This document shows positions 1-5,914 of a DNA stretch of 5,914 bases, in pieces (within the stretch, counting starts at the first letter, position 1; every line of letters starts with the position of its first letter). The translations under genes were made by a program, and so were the position numbers. This DNA is from Anaerolineae bacterium (GTDB taxonomy: Bacteria > Chloroflexota > Anaerolineae > 4572-78 > J111): positions 1-5,914 of the forward strand of contig JAGRBY010000461.1 of NCBI GenBank assembly GCA_020433835.1. The letters run 5' to 3'. Below the pieces are notes generated by a model. It worked only from the letters and a program-made list of their open reading frames with translations. It was not told the DNA's origin and did not search any database.

Positions 1-1
1 G

Positions 2-949
2 TTGGAGCAACTCAAAGCAGATTATGGCGATGATATGCGCATTATCTTTCGACACCTTCCTCTTTTGAATATTCACAGCAATGCTCAAATCACTGCCGAA
101 GCCGCCGAAGCCGCGGGCGCACAAGGTAAATTCTGGGAACTGCACGATCTTCTCTTTAAAGAGCAGGACAACTGGAACTCTTTGTCGGAATCGGATATCA
201 TTGATGTATTGGTAGATTACGCTGAGGAAGTGGGCGTAGAAGACCTCGATCAATTTAAAACCGACTTGGAAGAAGGCACCTATACCGACATCGTAACAGA
301 AGAACTAACGCAAGCCGTCAATGCCCAAATTAACAGCACCCCCACGTTTGTAGTTAACCGCGTGCTCTATCCGGCCCAAGCATTTGGTTTGTCTTACCAG
401 GGTTTGGAAGCGTTCAGCAAACTTATGGGCTTACGCGAAAACTGGTTTGCAGAGCCGGAGCAGGTCATTGAGCCGGATAAGGAATATATCGCGACTATCC
501 AAACCGAGAAGGGCGATATTGTGGTTGAACTCTTCCCAGATACGGCTCCGGTCAATGTCAACAGCTTCGCCTTTTTGGCCGAGCAGGGCTGGTACAAAGA
601 CAATACGTTCCACCGGGTCTTGCCTGATTTTGTGGCCCAGGGGGGTGACCCCACCAACACCGGCGTCGGTTTCCCCGGCTATCGCTGCAGCGATGAAGTA
701 ACACCAAAACGCAGCTTTGATAAGGCCGGTTTGCTTTCGCTGGCCAATAGCGGGCCTAACACCAACGGCAGTCAGTTCTTTATTACCTACGGGCCAACGC
801 CTAATTTAAATGCCAACTTTACTATCATTGGTCAAGTGATCGAGGGTATGGATATTGCCGAGCAAATTACGCCGCGTGATCCTCAGCAAAATCCTGATGC
901 AGCACCCGGTGATACAATCATTGATATTATCATCGAGGAGAAAAGTTGA
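2..949 (+). CDS. DsbA-like thioredoxin-fold / cyclophilin peptidyl-prolyl isomerase fusion, 5'-truncated
   Basis: The visible 315 codons hold two domains. Residues 1-145 are the C-terminal part of a DsbA-like thioredoxin fold: a helical insert rich in Ala/Glu and the cis-proline loop STPTFVVN at residues 112-119. The CxxC redox site expected before residue 1 is off the left edge, so disulfide activity cannot be judged. Residues 161-313 are a cyclophilin domain with FHRV (203-206, catalytic Arg205), FVAQGGDP (210-217) and NGSQFFITYG (255-264). It would catalyse proline cis-trans isomerisation. The position equivalent to human CypA Trp121 is Asn268 and His126 is Phe273, so the substrate pocket is atypical. 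The first codon at position 2 is TTG with no ribosome binding site and falls inside the fold, so it is not the true start. The protein is probably exported or lipid-anchored, but the signal sequence is not visible. It ends in TGA 33 bases before the next gene, probably in one operon. Domain calls are firm; location is inferred. Confidence 0.93.
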   Translation: MEQLKADYGDDMRIIFRHLPLLNIHSNAQITAEAAEAAGAQGKFWELHDLLFKEQDNWNSLSESDIIDVLVDYAEEVGVEDLDQFKTDLEEGTYTDIVTEELTQAVNAQINSTPTFVVNRVLYPAQAFGLSYQGLEAFSKLMGLRENWFAEPEQVIEPDKEYIATIQTEKGDIVVELFPDTAPVNVNSFAFLAEQGWYKDNTFHRVLPDFVAQGGDPTNTGVGFPGYRCSDEVTPKRSFDKAGLLSLANSGPNTNGSQFFITYGPTPNLNANFTIIGQVIEGMDIAEQITPRDPQQNPDAAPGDTIIDIIIEEKS

Positions 950-970
950 TTCAATACATTAACAACCTAT

Positions 971-976
971 AAGGAG
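971..976 (+). promoter_or_regulatory. Ribosome binding site for the 983 gene
   Basis: AAGGAG lies 6 bases before the GTG at 983, a near-ideal Shine-Dalgarno. It fixes GTG as the start codon. The short gap after the preceding stop, with no terminator in it, supports co-transcription with the isomerase gene. Confidence 0.8.
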
Positions 977-982
977 AAACCC

Positions 983-1771
983 GTGGCATTACCCCTCTAC
1001 AACAAACAATTCTTAACCAAAGTAAAAAGCCAGGAACCCATTTTTAACAACGCCAACAACTATGGGGTGAAAATCAAAAATTTATCTGAAATAAGTGTAC
1101 CCTTGGAGGCCAAAAAGTATTGGCGTGTGGTAGGTGTACATCACCTAACCGGGGCCGAAAATATGGGAAACCATCATGTTTACTGCGATGTTCTTGATGA
1201 GGATGGTGTCCGTATTAACGGTTCCCGTTTAGTTTTGACGCAAGGAAATGTGGCCCCGGTCTTTGCTGTGGTCGATAAACCGGCTCAGGAAGCCGGCACA
1301 AATTTCCCGATGTGGGCGTCAACACGGGCCACAGTTGCGGTTCATCACGACTTGCCAAGCGAGTCGGTAACAGGTCTAAGAATCGATCACGCCGATGAAG
1401 AGATAGGCAATACGTGGGGCCATCACTCTTTTTACATCGTTTTTCAGATAACGCCTATTCCTCCCGCAGTTGAGGAAGTCACGGAAATTCCCAAAGTAGA
1501 TGAATCGAATAAGGACGATAACAATGATGGCCCCCCGCTCTCCTTAGAAGAAACAATTACTTTAACCGGCAAGCCACTTATCATTCCGTTAAATCCCGAT
1601 GCCGGTTTTTACAAAATTGGCAAGCAGCAAAATCTAGGTGAACGGCTAAGCAGTGAGTACGACACAGAGTATCAGGGCCGCAGCTACCGGGCCCAGATTT
1701 TTGAAAAAGGTACTGTTTATGCTGAGGTTGGCGATTGGGGTAATATAAAAGTTATCCCTCGAACTAACTAA
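983..1771 (+). CDS. Hypothetical two-domain protein with four His-His pairs
   Basis: I do not recognise a named family with confidence. The 262-residue product starts at GTG behind a strong ribosome binding site. Residues 1-158 form a compact, probably beta-rich domain with aromatic motifs (YWRVVGVHHLTG at 46-57, GNHHVYCDVLDEDG at 62-75, WGHHSFYIVFQ at 145-155). Four adjacent His pairs stand at 53-54, 64-65, 121-122 and 147-148. Residues 159-186 are a linker rich in Pro and acidic residues. Residues 187-260 are a second small domain ending in a Gly/aromatic strand pattern (GRSYRAQIFEKG at 232-243, YAEVGDWGNIKVI at 246-258). There is no signal peptide and no membrane segment, so it is either cytoplasmic or exported by an unusual route. 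The beta-rich look suggests a binding module (carbohydrate, metal or protein partner), which is inference only. It follows the isomerase gene by 33 bases and is followed by a terminator, so it is probably the last gene of that operon. Confidence 0.88.
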   Translation: MALPLYNKQFLTKVKSQEPIFNNANNYGVKIKNLSEISVPLEAKKYWRVVGVHHLTGAENMGNHHVYCDVLDEDGVRINGSRLVLTQGNVAPVFAVVDKPAQEAGTNFPMWASTRATVAVHHDLPSESVTGLRIDHADEEIGNTWGHHSFYIVFQITPIPPAVEEVTEIPKVDESNKDDNNDGPPLSLEETITLTGKPLIIPLNPDAGFYKIGKQQNLGERLSSEYDTEYQGRSYRAQIFEKGTVYAEVGDWGNIKVIPRTN

Positions 1772-1794
1772 ATTTTATTACGCTTAAAAAATAT

Positions 1795-1826
1795 AAACGC
1801 TCTGGAAACGGGGCGTTTTGTTGTTT
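1795..1826 (+). terminator. Rho-independent terminator after the 983-1771 gene
   Basis: Arms 1795-1803 (AAACGCTCT) and 1810-1818 (GGGGCGTTT) pair over 9 positions, two of them G-T, around the 6-base loop GGAAAC. A T-rich run (TTTTGTTGTTT, 1816-1826) overlaps and follows the right arm. It begins 24 bases after the stop codon and closes the plus-strand unit on the left. Confidence 0.78.
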
Positions 1827-1845
1827 AAAGGCTCTAAGTTACAAT
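1818..1845 (+). promoter_or_regulatory. Weak candidate promoter for the dehydratase gene
   Basis: TACAAT at 1840-1845 matches 5 of 6 bases of the sigma-70 -10 box. A poor -35 (TTGTTG, 1818-1823, 3 of 6) lies 16 bases upstream, inside the T-rich run of the terminator. Transcription would start about 135 bases before the GTG at 1987. A promoter is required somewhere in 1827-1973 because a terminator precedes the gene. An alternative pair, TTGCCG (1892-1897) and TGTTAA (1915-1920) with 17-base spacing, matches less well. The choice is uncertain. Confidence 0.22.
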
Positions 1846-1973
1846 AAAACTCTAACTTTTTACTAACTCACTTCACATTGAATTCCCACGGTTGCCGATT
1901 ATTCTTATTGGGGATGTTAAAGCTATATGGCAATCTTCTCTTTATCCTAGTGTATTAAGACACATTCAGTCTC

Positions 1974-1978
1974 GGAGG
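1974..1978 (+). promoter_or_regulatory. Ribosome binding site for the dehydratase gene
   Basis: GGAGG sits 8 bases before the GTG at 1987 and decides that start; the resulting N-terminus begins directly with the beta-strand that leads into the NAD-binding glycine motif, as expected for this family. Confidence 0.8.
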
Positions 1979-1986
1979 AAAATTAC

Positions 1987-3018
1987 GTGAAAAATATTTT
2001 AGTTACAGGCGGCGCAGGGTTCATCGGATCCAATTTTGTGCATTTGATGCTGGAAAAGTATGATGATATCCACGTTGTCGTCTATGATAAATTGACCTAT
2101 GCCGGTAATTTAGATAACCTGGCTCCGATCGCCGATGATCCGCGTTATGACTTTTTTCAGGGCGACATTTGCGATGCTGCTGCCGTTGATACCGTGATGC
2201 AAGAGTACGATATCGATACCATTGTGAACTTTGCGGCAGAAACGCACGTCGACCGCTCGCTGATGGAGCCGGGCGGGTTTATTCAAACCGATGTCTATGG
2301 CACGTTTGTTTTGCTGGAAGCCGCCAAGAAGTACGAAATCGAGCGTTATCACCAGATTAGCACCGATGAAGTTTACGGCCAGGTATTGGAAGGGCGCTCG
2401 GTGGAAACGGATCGCCTCCATACGCGCAGCCCCTACTCTGCGGCCAAAGCCGGCGGTGATTTGATGGTTCTGGCCTACTACACCAGCTTCGATCTGCCGG
2501 TCACCATCACCCGAGGCAGTAACAACATTGGCCCGTATCAATATCCGGAGAAAGTTCTGCCGGTTTTCATCACCAACGCGCTTGATAACAAGCCTCTGCC
2601 GTTGTATGGTGATGGAAAGCAAATGCGTGATTATCAATACGTTAAAGATCACTGTGAAGGCATCGATACGGTTTTACGTAAGGGCGAAATCGGCGAGATT
2701 TACAACTTAGGCACCGGCACCGAAACGACCAACATCGCTATGGCCAACCTCATTCTGAAACTGTTAGACAAGCCCGAAAGCCTGATCCAACCCATTACCG
2801 ACCGCCCCGGCCATGATCGGCGCTATGCCCTGGATTGCAGCAAGGTAGAAGCTTTAGGCTGGAAAAATCAATATAATTCCGAGCAAGCCATCGAAGCGAC
2901 CGTAAAATGGTATGTAGAAAATGAAGATTGGTGGCGCAAAATTAAAGATGGCCGCCATTATCAGGAATATTACCAGCGCCAGTACGCCGGCCGAGAGGTC
3001 AGCGCACCCGTCGCTTAA
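1987..3018 (+). CDS. rfbB: dTDP-glucose 4,6-dehydratase
   Basis: This cytoplasmic NAD-dependent enzyme of the extended short-chain dehydrogenase family converts dTDP-glucose to dTDP-4-keto-6-deoxyglucose, the second step toward dTDP-rhamnose and other deoxysugars of surface polysaccharides. The 343 residues match the usual full length. Visible motifs are the NAD-binding TGGAGFIG (7-14), DKLTYAGN (34-41), NFAAETHVDRS (81-91), STDEVYG (125-131) with the catalytic Asp127-Glu128 pair, YSAAK (150-154) with the Tyr/Lys dyad, SNNIGPYQYPEK (178-189), YGDGKQMRD (207-215) and DRPGHDRRYA (272-281). Small departures from the textbook pattern are Gly177 and Ile181 in TRGSNNIGPYQ, where Cys or Ala and Tyr are usual. 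The specificity motifs favour dTDP-glucose over related epimerases or UDP-sugar enzymes. No rfbA, rfbC or rfbD neighbour is present and terminators lie on both sides, so it is probably monocistronic. The symbol rmlB is equally valid. Confidence 0.95.
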   Translation: MKNILVTGGAGFIGSNFVHLMLEKYDDIHVVVYDKLTYAGNLDNLAPIADDPRYDFFQGDICDAAAVDTVMQEYDIDTIVNFAAETHVDRSLMEPGGFIQTDVYGTFVLLEAAKKYEIERYHQISTDEVYGQVLEGRSVETDRLHTRSPYSAAKAGGDLMVLAYYTSFDLPVTITRGSNNIGPYQYPEKVLPVFITNALDNKPLPLYGDGKQMRDYQYVKDHCEGIDTVLRKGEIGEIYNLGTGTETTNIAMANLILKLLDKPESLIQPITDRPGHDRRYALDCSKVEALGWKNQYNSEQAIEATVKWYVENEDWWRKIKDGRHYQEYYQRQYAGREVSAPVA

Positions 3019-3026
3019 TTATTATT

Positions 3027-3071
3027 AAATAAAAAAAGGCAGGTGACATATGCACCTGCCTTTTTTTATTT
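3027..3071. terminator. Bidirectional terminator shared by two convergent genes
   Basis: A perfect 19-base-pair inverted repeat (arms 3027-3045 and 3053-3071, 7-base loop ACATATG) has the GC-rich core GGCAGGTG/CACCTGCC flanked by seven A on the left and seven T on the right. Read from either strand it is a stem followed by a U run, so it can end both the dehydratase transcript and the convergent transglutaminase transcript. The right arm contains the stop codon (3066-3068) and last Lys codon of the minus-strand gene. Confidence 0.93.
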
Positions 3072-5414
3072 CCGCAGCCATTTCGGTAAACGTCTTCTGA
3101 TGGCTGTTTTGAGCATAATCGGCCTTAATCGATGCCAGGCAGTATGGCTGTTGTAAAGCTGGCTTGACTGATAAAGTTGATTATCAGGGCGCGATCCGTT
3201 TTTGCTGGGGCTAAACGTGTGATGCACATACTCGCTGGTGATGCTCTGAATTTCGCGCTGGTATGTCGGCAAGCTGCGCTGTAAGGCAGCAGCGTGCTCG
3301 TAAGGCGTTTGCCAGGGACGACTGGCTATCCCCATCCAACCCGCAAATTTAATCATACGGCTGTACAGAGAGGCGACCCCTTCATCCGGGCTGACGTGGT
3401 TTTGCTTACGCCACCACACCCCACCGGCCACCAAACCGCCGATAAGCAGCAGCCCGACAAGCAGTACGCCCCCATTTACCGTCGAACGCGCCACGCTGAG
3501 TTGTGTACCCAGAAAAGGGATACTGAAAGCAAAGGGGGCACCGCCGGCAAAAGCTTCATCATCTATTGGGATATTATCACCCGGCCCGCCCGGAAAGTTC
3601 TCATCCAGCTCAGGCTGCGTATTCGGCGGTAGAGCCGGAGAAGAAAATCCACCTTCGTCATTAGGCGAGGTCGGGCGAATGATATTAGGCTGGGCAGCGG
3701 TCGGTTCAAACTCTATCCAGCCGTAGCGTGGAAAATAGACTTCGACCCAGGAGTGGGCATCTTTATTGAGAACCTCATAGGAGTCTGTATCTGAGTTAAA
3801 CGTGCCTCGGGCAAAACCGGCAGCAAAGCGAGATGGAATGCCCAGCGAGCGCAGCATTACAATCATTGAGGTCGCGTAATAATCACAGTAGGCTTCTTTA
3901 GCTGTGAAGAGAATGTAATCTACTTTATCGACATTATTGGGTGGGGCTGAGATGCCCTCATTATACGTAAGTGCCTGACGCAGATAGCGTTCAACAGCCC
4001 GGGCTTTGTCAAAATTGTTATCGTAAGCTTGTGTTATTTCAACCGCTAACTCACGCGTACGACTCGTAATCGAGTCGGGCAGTTGTAAGTATCGCTCCGT
4101 AATCCAGTCCGGATAGGCATCATCCGCAGTTTGAAGTTGGCGGATGGTTGCGTTGCTGACCGCTGACCAAACCTGATAACTTTCCCCTTCATCGACGGTA
4201 GCGTTGCTCCGAATATAGGTCACCTCTTCAACCCACGGGTCATCAGCTTCAGTCCAGTTGGAACTTAGAGAGTTAGCCGTCTCGATATCCGGCAAAGTGG
4301 TGAATGTAGCCCTGGCCGAGCGATCCAGATCGATAGGGGTAGACATCGCATACAGTACCGTCGAGCCGCTACGGTGAGAGGTGTAGGTTTGCGTCACCAC
4401 TTCACGCGCTTCAAATACCGGCAGAGCGAAGGTTGTCTCTTCGCCAAAGGTCGCCCGTTCTTCATTACGAGTCAACCAGCCATCGCCGGTGTAATAATCA
4501 TACACCGCAGCCCGCCAGTAGCGCCCCAGGCCATCAACATGAACATCCATCACCGGGTCGTCGGTTAACTGGCGCGGCCCGCCCAACTTAAGCGATGCCC
4601 CAAACGAGTCAAAAACGGGACGGTTACGGTAGTTGAGGTCGGCAAACATGCGATTCCATTCGCCCTGTACATCACGCCAGGAGCCTTCGAATTCATCAAA
4701 CAAACCCAAGGCTTTGGCATCGACAAGCGGTGGCGTAAACCAGGCAAAGATAATGACCAATGCCGAAAAGATAAAGCCATCGCGCAAGAAATCGATACTA
4801 ATATCCGGCCGGAAGAAAACCCCTTCCGAGCGCCACTTTCGCTGTTGGCTAAAGAGATTAAAACGAACGACCAGCAGTAAGGAAACCAGTAGATAAACAA
4901 TAAACCAAAAGCTGATATCATTGGGCGCATAGTAAAGATTGATGAGCAAAACCAGGCCACCAGGCACAATCGCGGGCCATACTTTGCCGGAGCGGAATAA
5001 AAACCAGACCATCAAGTATCCCGTCACCCAGACAATAACGCCCATCTGAAAAATAAACATCAGATTATCATAGCTGGTGCCGCCTTGAATGGCTTGCTCA
5101 TACCAACTTTGCAGCCGAAAAGCCAAATTCTCCCAGCGTTCCAGCCAGCTATAATGCACCGGCAAAAGCCGGCTGGTTACCCAAAACGACCAGCCGATAC
5201 CAATGATAACGCTAAACAGATGAGCGATGATGCCCGGCAGAATACTTCGCGCCAGCATAAAGCTAATAACAATAGAGCCGACGCCCACAAAAGTTACGAT
5301 GCCCAGCCCTTTCGTCCAGCCCGTTGCTCCGATGCCCCAGGTGACAATCATGACCAAAGCGGCGGTCAGAATCAAAACAGACTTAGCTTTATCAATACCG
5401 ATAGGTCTATCCAT
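3066..5414 (-). CDS. TgpA-type membrane transglutaminase-like protein (DUF3488-TGc-DUF4129 layout)
   Basis: The 782-residue product has about seven N-terminal membrane segments (near 12-32, 36-54, 57-80, 117-140, 144-162, 166-186, 210-229), a large outer domain, a further membrane segment (648-668) and a cytoplasmic tail. Positive charges (RSGK 141-144, QQRKWR 190-195, WWRK 667-670) place the N-terminus and tail inside and the enzyme outside. The transglutaminase/protease-like core spans about 455-575: Cys510 in EAYCDYYATSM, His554 in DAHSWVEVYFP, and Glu570 in GWIEFEPT, where many relatives have Asp. Residues 576-640 are a Pro/Gly/acidic linker. The tail (680-735, with SRPWQTPYEHAAAL) resembles DUF4129. 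Such proteins presumably cleave or cross-link peptide or amide bonds at the cell surface; the substrate is unknown. The ATG at 5414 is chosen because an in-frame stop lies 15 bases upstream and a membrane helix follows soon after; its ribosome binding site is poor. The usual DUF58 and MoxR ATPase partners are not seen in the window. Confidence 0.93.
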   Translation of the reverse strand: MDRPIGIDKAKSVLILTAALVMIVTWGIGATGWTKGLGIVTFVGVGSIVISFMLARSILPGIIAHLFSVIIGIGWSFWVTSRLLPVHYSWLERWENLAFRLQSWYEQAIQGGTSYDNLMFIFQMGVIVWVTGYLMVWFLFRSGKVWPAIVPGGLVLLINLYYAPNDISFWFIVYLLVSLLLVVRFNLFSQQRKWRSEGVFFRPDISIDFLRDGFIFSALVIIFAWFTPPLVDAKALGLFDEFEGSWRDVQGEWNRMFADLNYRNRPVFDSFGASLKLGGPRQLTDDPVMDVHVDGLGRYWRAAVYDYYTGDGWLTRNEERATFGEETTFALPVFEAREVVTQTYTSHRSGSTVLYAMSTPIDLDRSARATFTTLPDIETANSLSSNWTEADDPWVEEVTYIRSNATVDEGESYQVWSAVSNATIRQLQTADDAYPDWITERYLQLPDSITSRTRELAVEITQAYDNNFDKARAVERYLRQALTYNEGISAPPNNVDKVDYILFTAKEAYCDYYATSMIVMLRSLGIPSRFAAGFARGTFNSDTDSYEVLNKDAHSWVEVYFPRYGWIEFEPTAAQPNIIRPTSPNDEGGFSSPALPPNTQPELDENFPGGPGDNIPIDDEAFAGGAPFAFSIPFLGTQLSVARSTVNGGVLLVGLLLIGGLVAGGVWWRKQNHVSPDEGVASLYSRMIKFAGWMGIASRPWQTPYEHAAALQRSLPTYQREIQSITSEYVHHTFSPSKNGSRPDNQLYQSSQLYNSHTAWHRLRPIMLKTAIRRRLPKWLRK

Positions 5415-5483
5415 AGATTGTTTTTTTACTCACAGCAATATTTGGCCTTAATGTGGTTTATCTATCATAGGACGGCTAGATGA

Positions 5484-5512
5484 GTCATAGATGAAGGAAA
5501 GATAAGAGACAA
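5484..5512 (-). promoter_or_regulatory. Candidate sigma-70 promoter for the transglutaminase gene
   Basis: On the minus strand TTGTCT (plus 5507-5512, 4 of 6 to the -35 consensus) and TATGAC (plus 5484-5489, 4 of 6 to the -10 consensus) are separated by exactly 17 bases. Transcription would start near 5477, giving a leader of roughly 60 bases before the ATG at 5414. The leader has no good Shine-Dalgarno near the start codon. The match is moderate and could be chance in AT-rich DNA. Confidence 0.33.
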
Positions 5513-5618
5513 AAAAGCCTTATTACAAAATCCTTTAAAATCAAACCGGTGACAGTCGCTGGCGTGTAAGTGACTATCATCTTTAACGGTAACTGATTAC
5601 AAACAAACATTTTCATCA

Positions 5619-5687
5619 GGAGATTTGGAGATTTGGAGATGAGGAGATGTCGCTAACAATCTCCTCATCTCCTCATCTCTAATCTCC
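5619..5687. repeat. Long imperfect hairpin built from 8-base tandem repeats
   Basis: The left arm (5619-5648) is four tandem units of an 8-base motif: GGAGATTT, GGAGATTT, GGAGATGA, then GGAGAT. The right arm (5659-5687) is the inverse, with ATCTCCTC twice, then ATCTCTA and ATCTCC. The loop is the 10-base GTCGCTAACA. Fourteen pairs next to the loop are perfect; farther out there are 5 and then 7 more pairs, interrupted by a two-base mismatch and by one mismatch plus a bulge, about 26 pairs in total. No U run follows on either strand, so it does not look like an intrinsic terminator. It may be one copy of a dispersed genomic repeat or a structured RNA/cruciform element; the window alone cannot tell. 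Confidence 0.85.
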
Positions 5688-5754
5688 CAAGCAAAATGTT
5701 ACATAGTGACGCGACTGAGTATAAAACTGCGTAGATGCTCATTATAGAACATCT

Positions 5755-5914
5755 TTAAAAATCGGCACCTTCATCAAGCACCTGATCAGTGGGCGGTTCT
5801 TCCTGAAGGTCAATCGGTTCGGTCGTGGGTTCCTCGGTCGGTGGTTGGGGCGGAGGTGGTTCGTCGGTGGGTTCAGGAGGTAGCTCAAAGGTCGGCGATG
5901 GTAATGGTATCGGC
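5755..5914 (-). CDS. C-terminal Pro/Glu/Thr-rich tail of a protein, 5'-truncated
   Basis: An open frame enters from the right edge and ends at TAA (plus 5755-5757) after 52 codons. The peptide is low complexity: it runs from PIPLPSPTFELPPEPTDE through PPPPQPPTEEPTTEP and finishes with the acidic IDLQEEPPTDQVLDEGADF. Of the 52 residues, proline and acidic residues together make up more than half. The frame has no stop over its whole visible length, and its composition is that of a real Pro-rich tail or linker rather than random reading. Such tails are typical of secreted, cell-wall-spanning or membrane-anchored proteins, which would fit the envelope character of its neighbour, but the function cannot be read from a tail. 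The gene lies upstream of the transglutaminase gene on the same strand, 340 bases away, so co-transcription is possible but not shown. Confidence 0.75.
   Translation of the reverse strand, partial: PIPLPSPTFELPPEPTDEPPPPQPPTEEPTTEPIDLQEEPPTDQVLDEGADF

Larger units (their letters stand above)
5415..5754. other. 340-base intergenic region between two minus-strand genes
   Basis: No credible coding frame or RNA gene was found here. It contains the candidate promoter at 5484-5512 and the repeat hairpin at 5619-5687. The stretch 5513-5618 shows nothing I can assign. The stretch 5688-5754 has only a weak hairpin (AGATG 5733-5737 with CATCT 5749-5753) lacking a U run on the minus strand, so no clear terminator for the gene ending at 5755 is visible. 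Confidence 0.6.

Noticed and set aside
1892..1933. Inverted pair TTGCC/GGCAA upstream of the dehydratase gene as a possible operator
   Set aside because: Only five pairs separated by 32 bases, which is expected by chance.
2110..2652. 180-codon open frame on the minus strand inside the dehydratase gene
   Set aside because: It lies fully antisense to a gene with complete family motifs, has no ribosome binding site, and its translation has no recognisable domain.
4565..4969. 134-codon minus-strand frame overlapping the transglutaminase gene in another frame
   Set aside because: The transglutaminase frame carries the expected membrane segments and motifs through this stretch; the alternative is an out-of-frame shadow.
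5085..5483. 132-codon plus-strand frame running antisense to the start of the transglutaminase gene
   Set aside because: It is polar and low in recognisable motifs, mirrors hydrophobic codons of the membrane segments, and has no convincing ribosome binding site.
5619..5687. Interpretation of the repeat hairpin as a CRISPR array or an intrinsic terminator
   Set aside because: The units are 8 bases with no spacers, which excludes CRISPR; neither strand has a U run after the stem, which argues against an intrinsic terminator.
5741..5746. Perfect TATAAT on the minus strand between the two minus-strand genes
   Set aside because: No -35-like hexamer lies 16-18 bases upstream and there is no TG extension, so it is probably chance in AT-rich DNA.

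Overview
The window looks like chromosomal DNA from a free-living bacterium, most likely a Chloroflexota (Anaerolineae-type) genome. This placement is an inference from protein style: a DsbA-like domain fused to a cyclophilin, a His-rich hypothetical protein with a Pro/acidic linker, a TgpA-type membrane transglutaminase, and a Pro/Glu/Thr-rich protein tail. No phage, plasmid, insertion-sequence, CRISPR or RNA-gene signature was seen.

Layout, left to right. (1) Positions 2-949 (+) are the 3' part of a gene for a thioredoxin-fold (DsbA-like) domain joined to a cyclophilin-type peptidyl-prolyl isomerase; its 5' end lies outside the window. (2) Positions 983-1771 (+) follow 33 bases later with a clear ribosome binding site and encode a two-domain protein I cannot name, marked by four His-His pairs. 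A hairpin terminator at 1795-1826 closes this probable two-gene unit. (3) Positions 1987-3018 (+) encode a complete dTDP-glucose 4,6-dehydratase (RfbB/RmlB family), apparently transcribed alone. (4) A very strong, near-symmetric terminator at 3027-3071 separates it from the convergent gene at 3066-5414 (-), a 782-residue membrane-anchored transglutaminase-like protein of the TgpA/DUF3488-TGc-DUF4129 type. (5) The 340-base gap 5415-5754 holds a candidate promoter for the transglutaminase gene and a long imperfect hairpin made of 8-base tandem repeats. (6) Positions 5755-5914 (-) are the 3' end of another gene, a proline-rich C-terminal tail of 52 codons whose body is beyond the right edge.

Common theme: most gene products fit cell-envelope work. 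The DsbA/cyclophilin fusion would assist folding of exported proteins, the dehydratase feeds deoxysugars into surface polysaccharides, and the transglutaminase-like protein acts on the outer face of the membrane. The genes are not an obvious single pathway: orientation changes and terminators divide them into at least three transcription units. I see no convincing evidence of an undescribed multi-gene system here. The most open items are the His-pair protein and the repeat hairpin.
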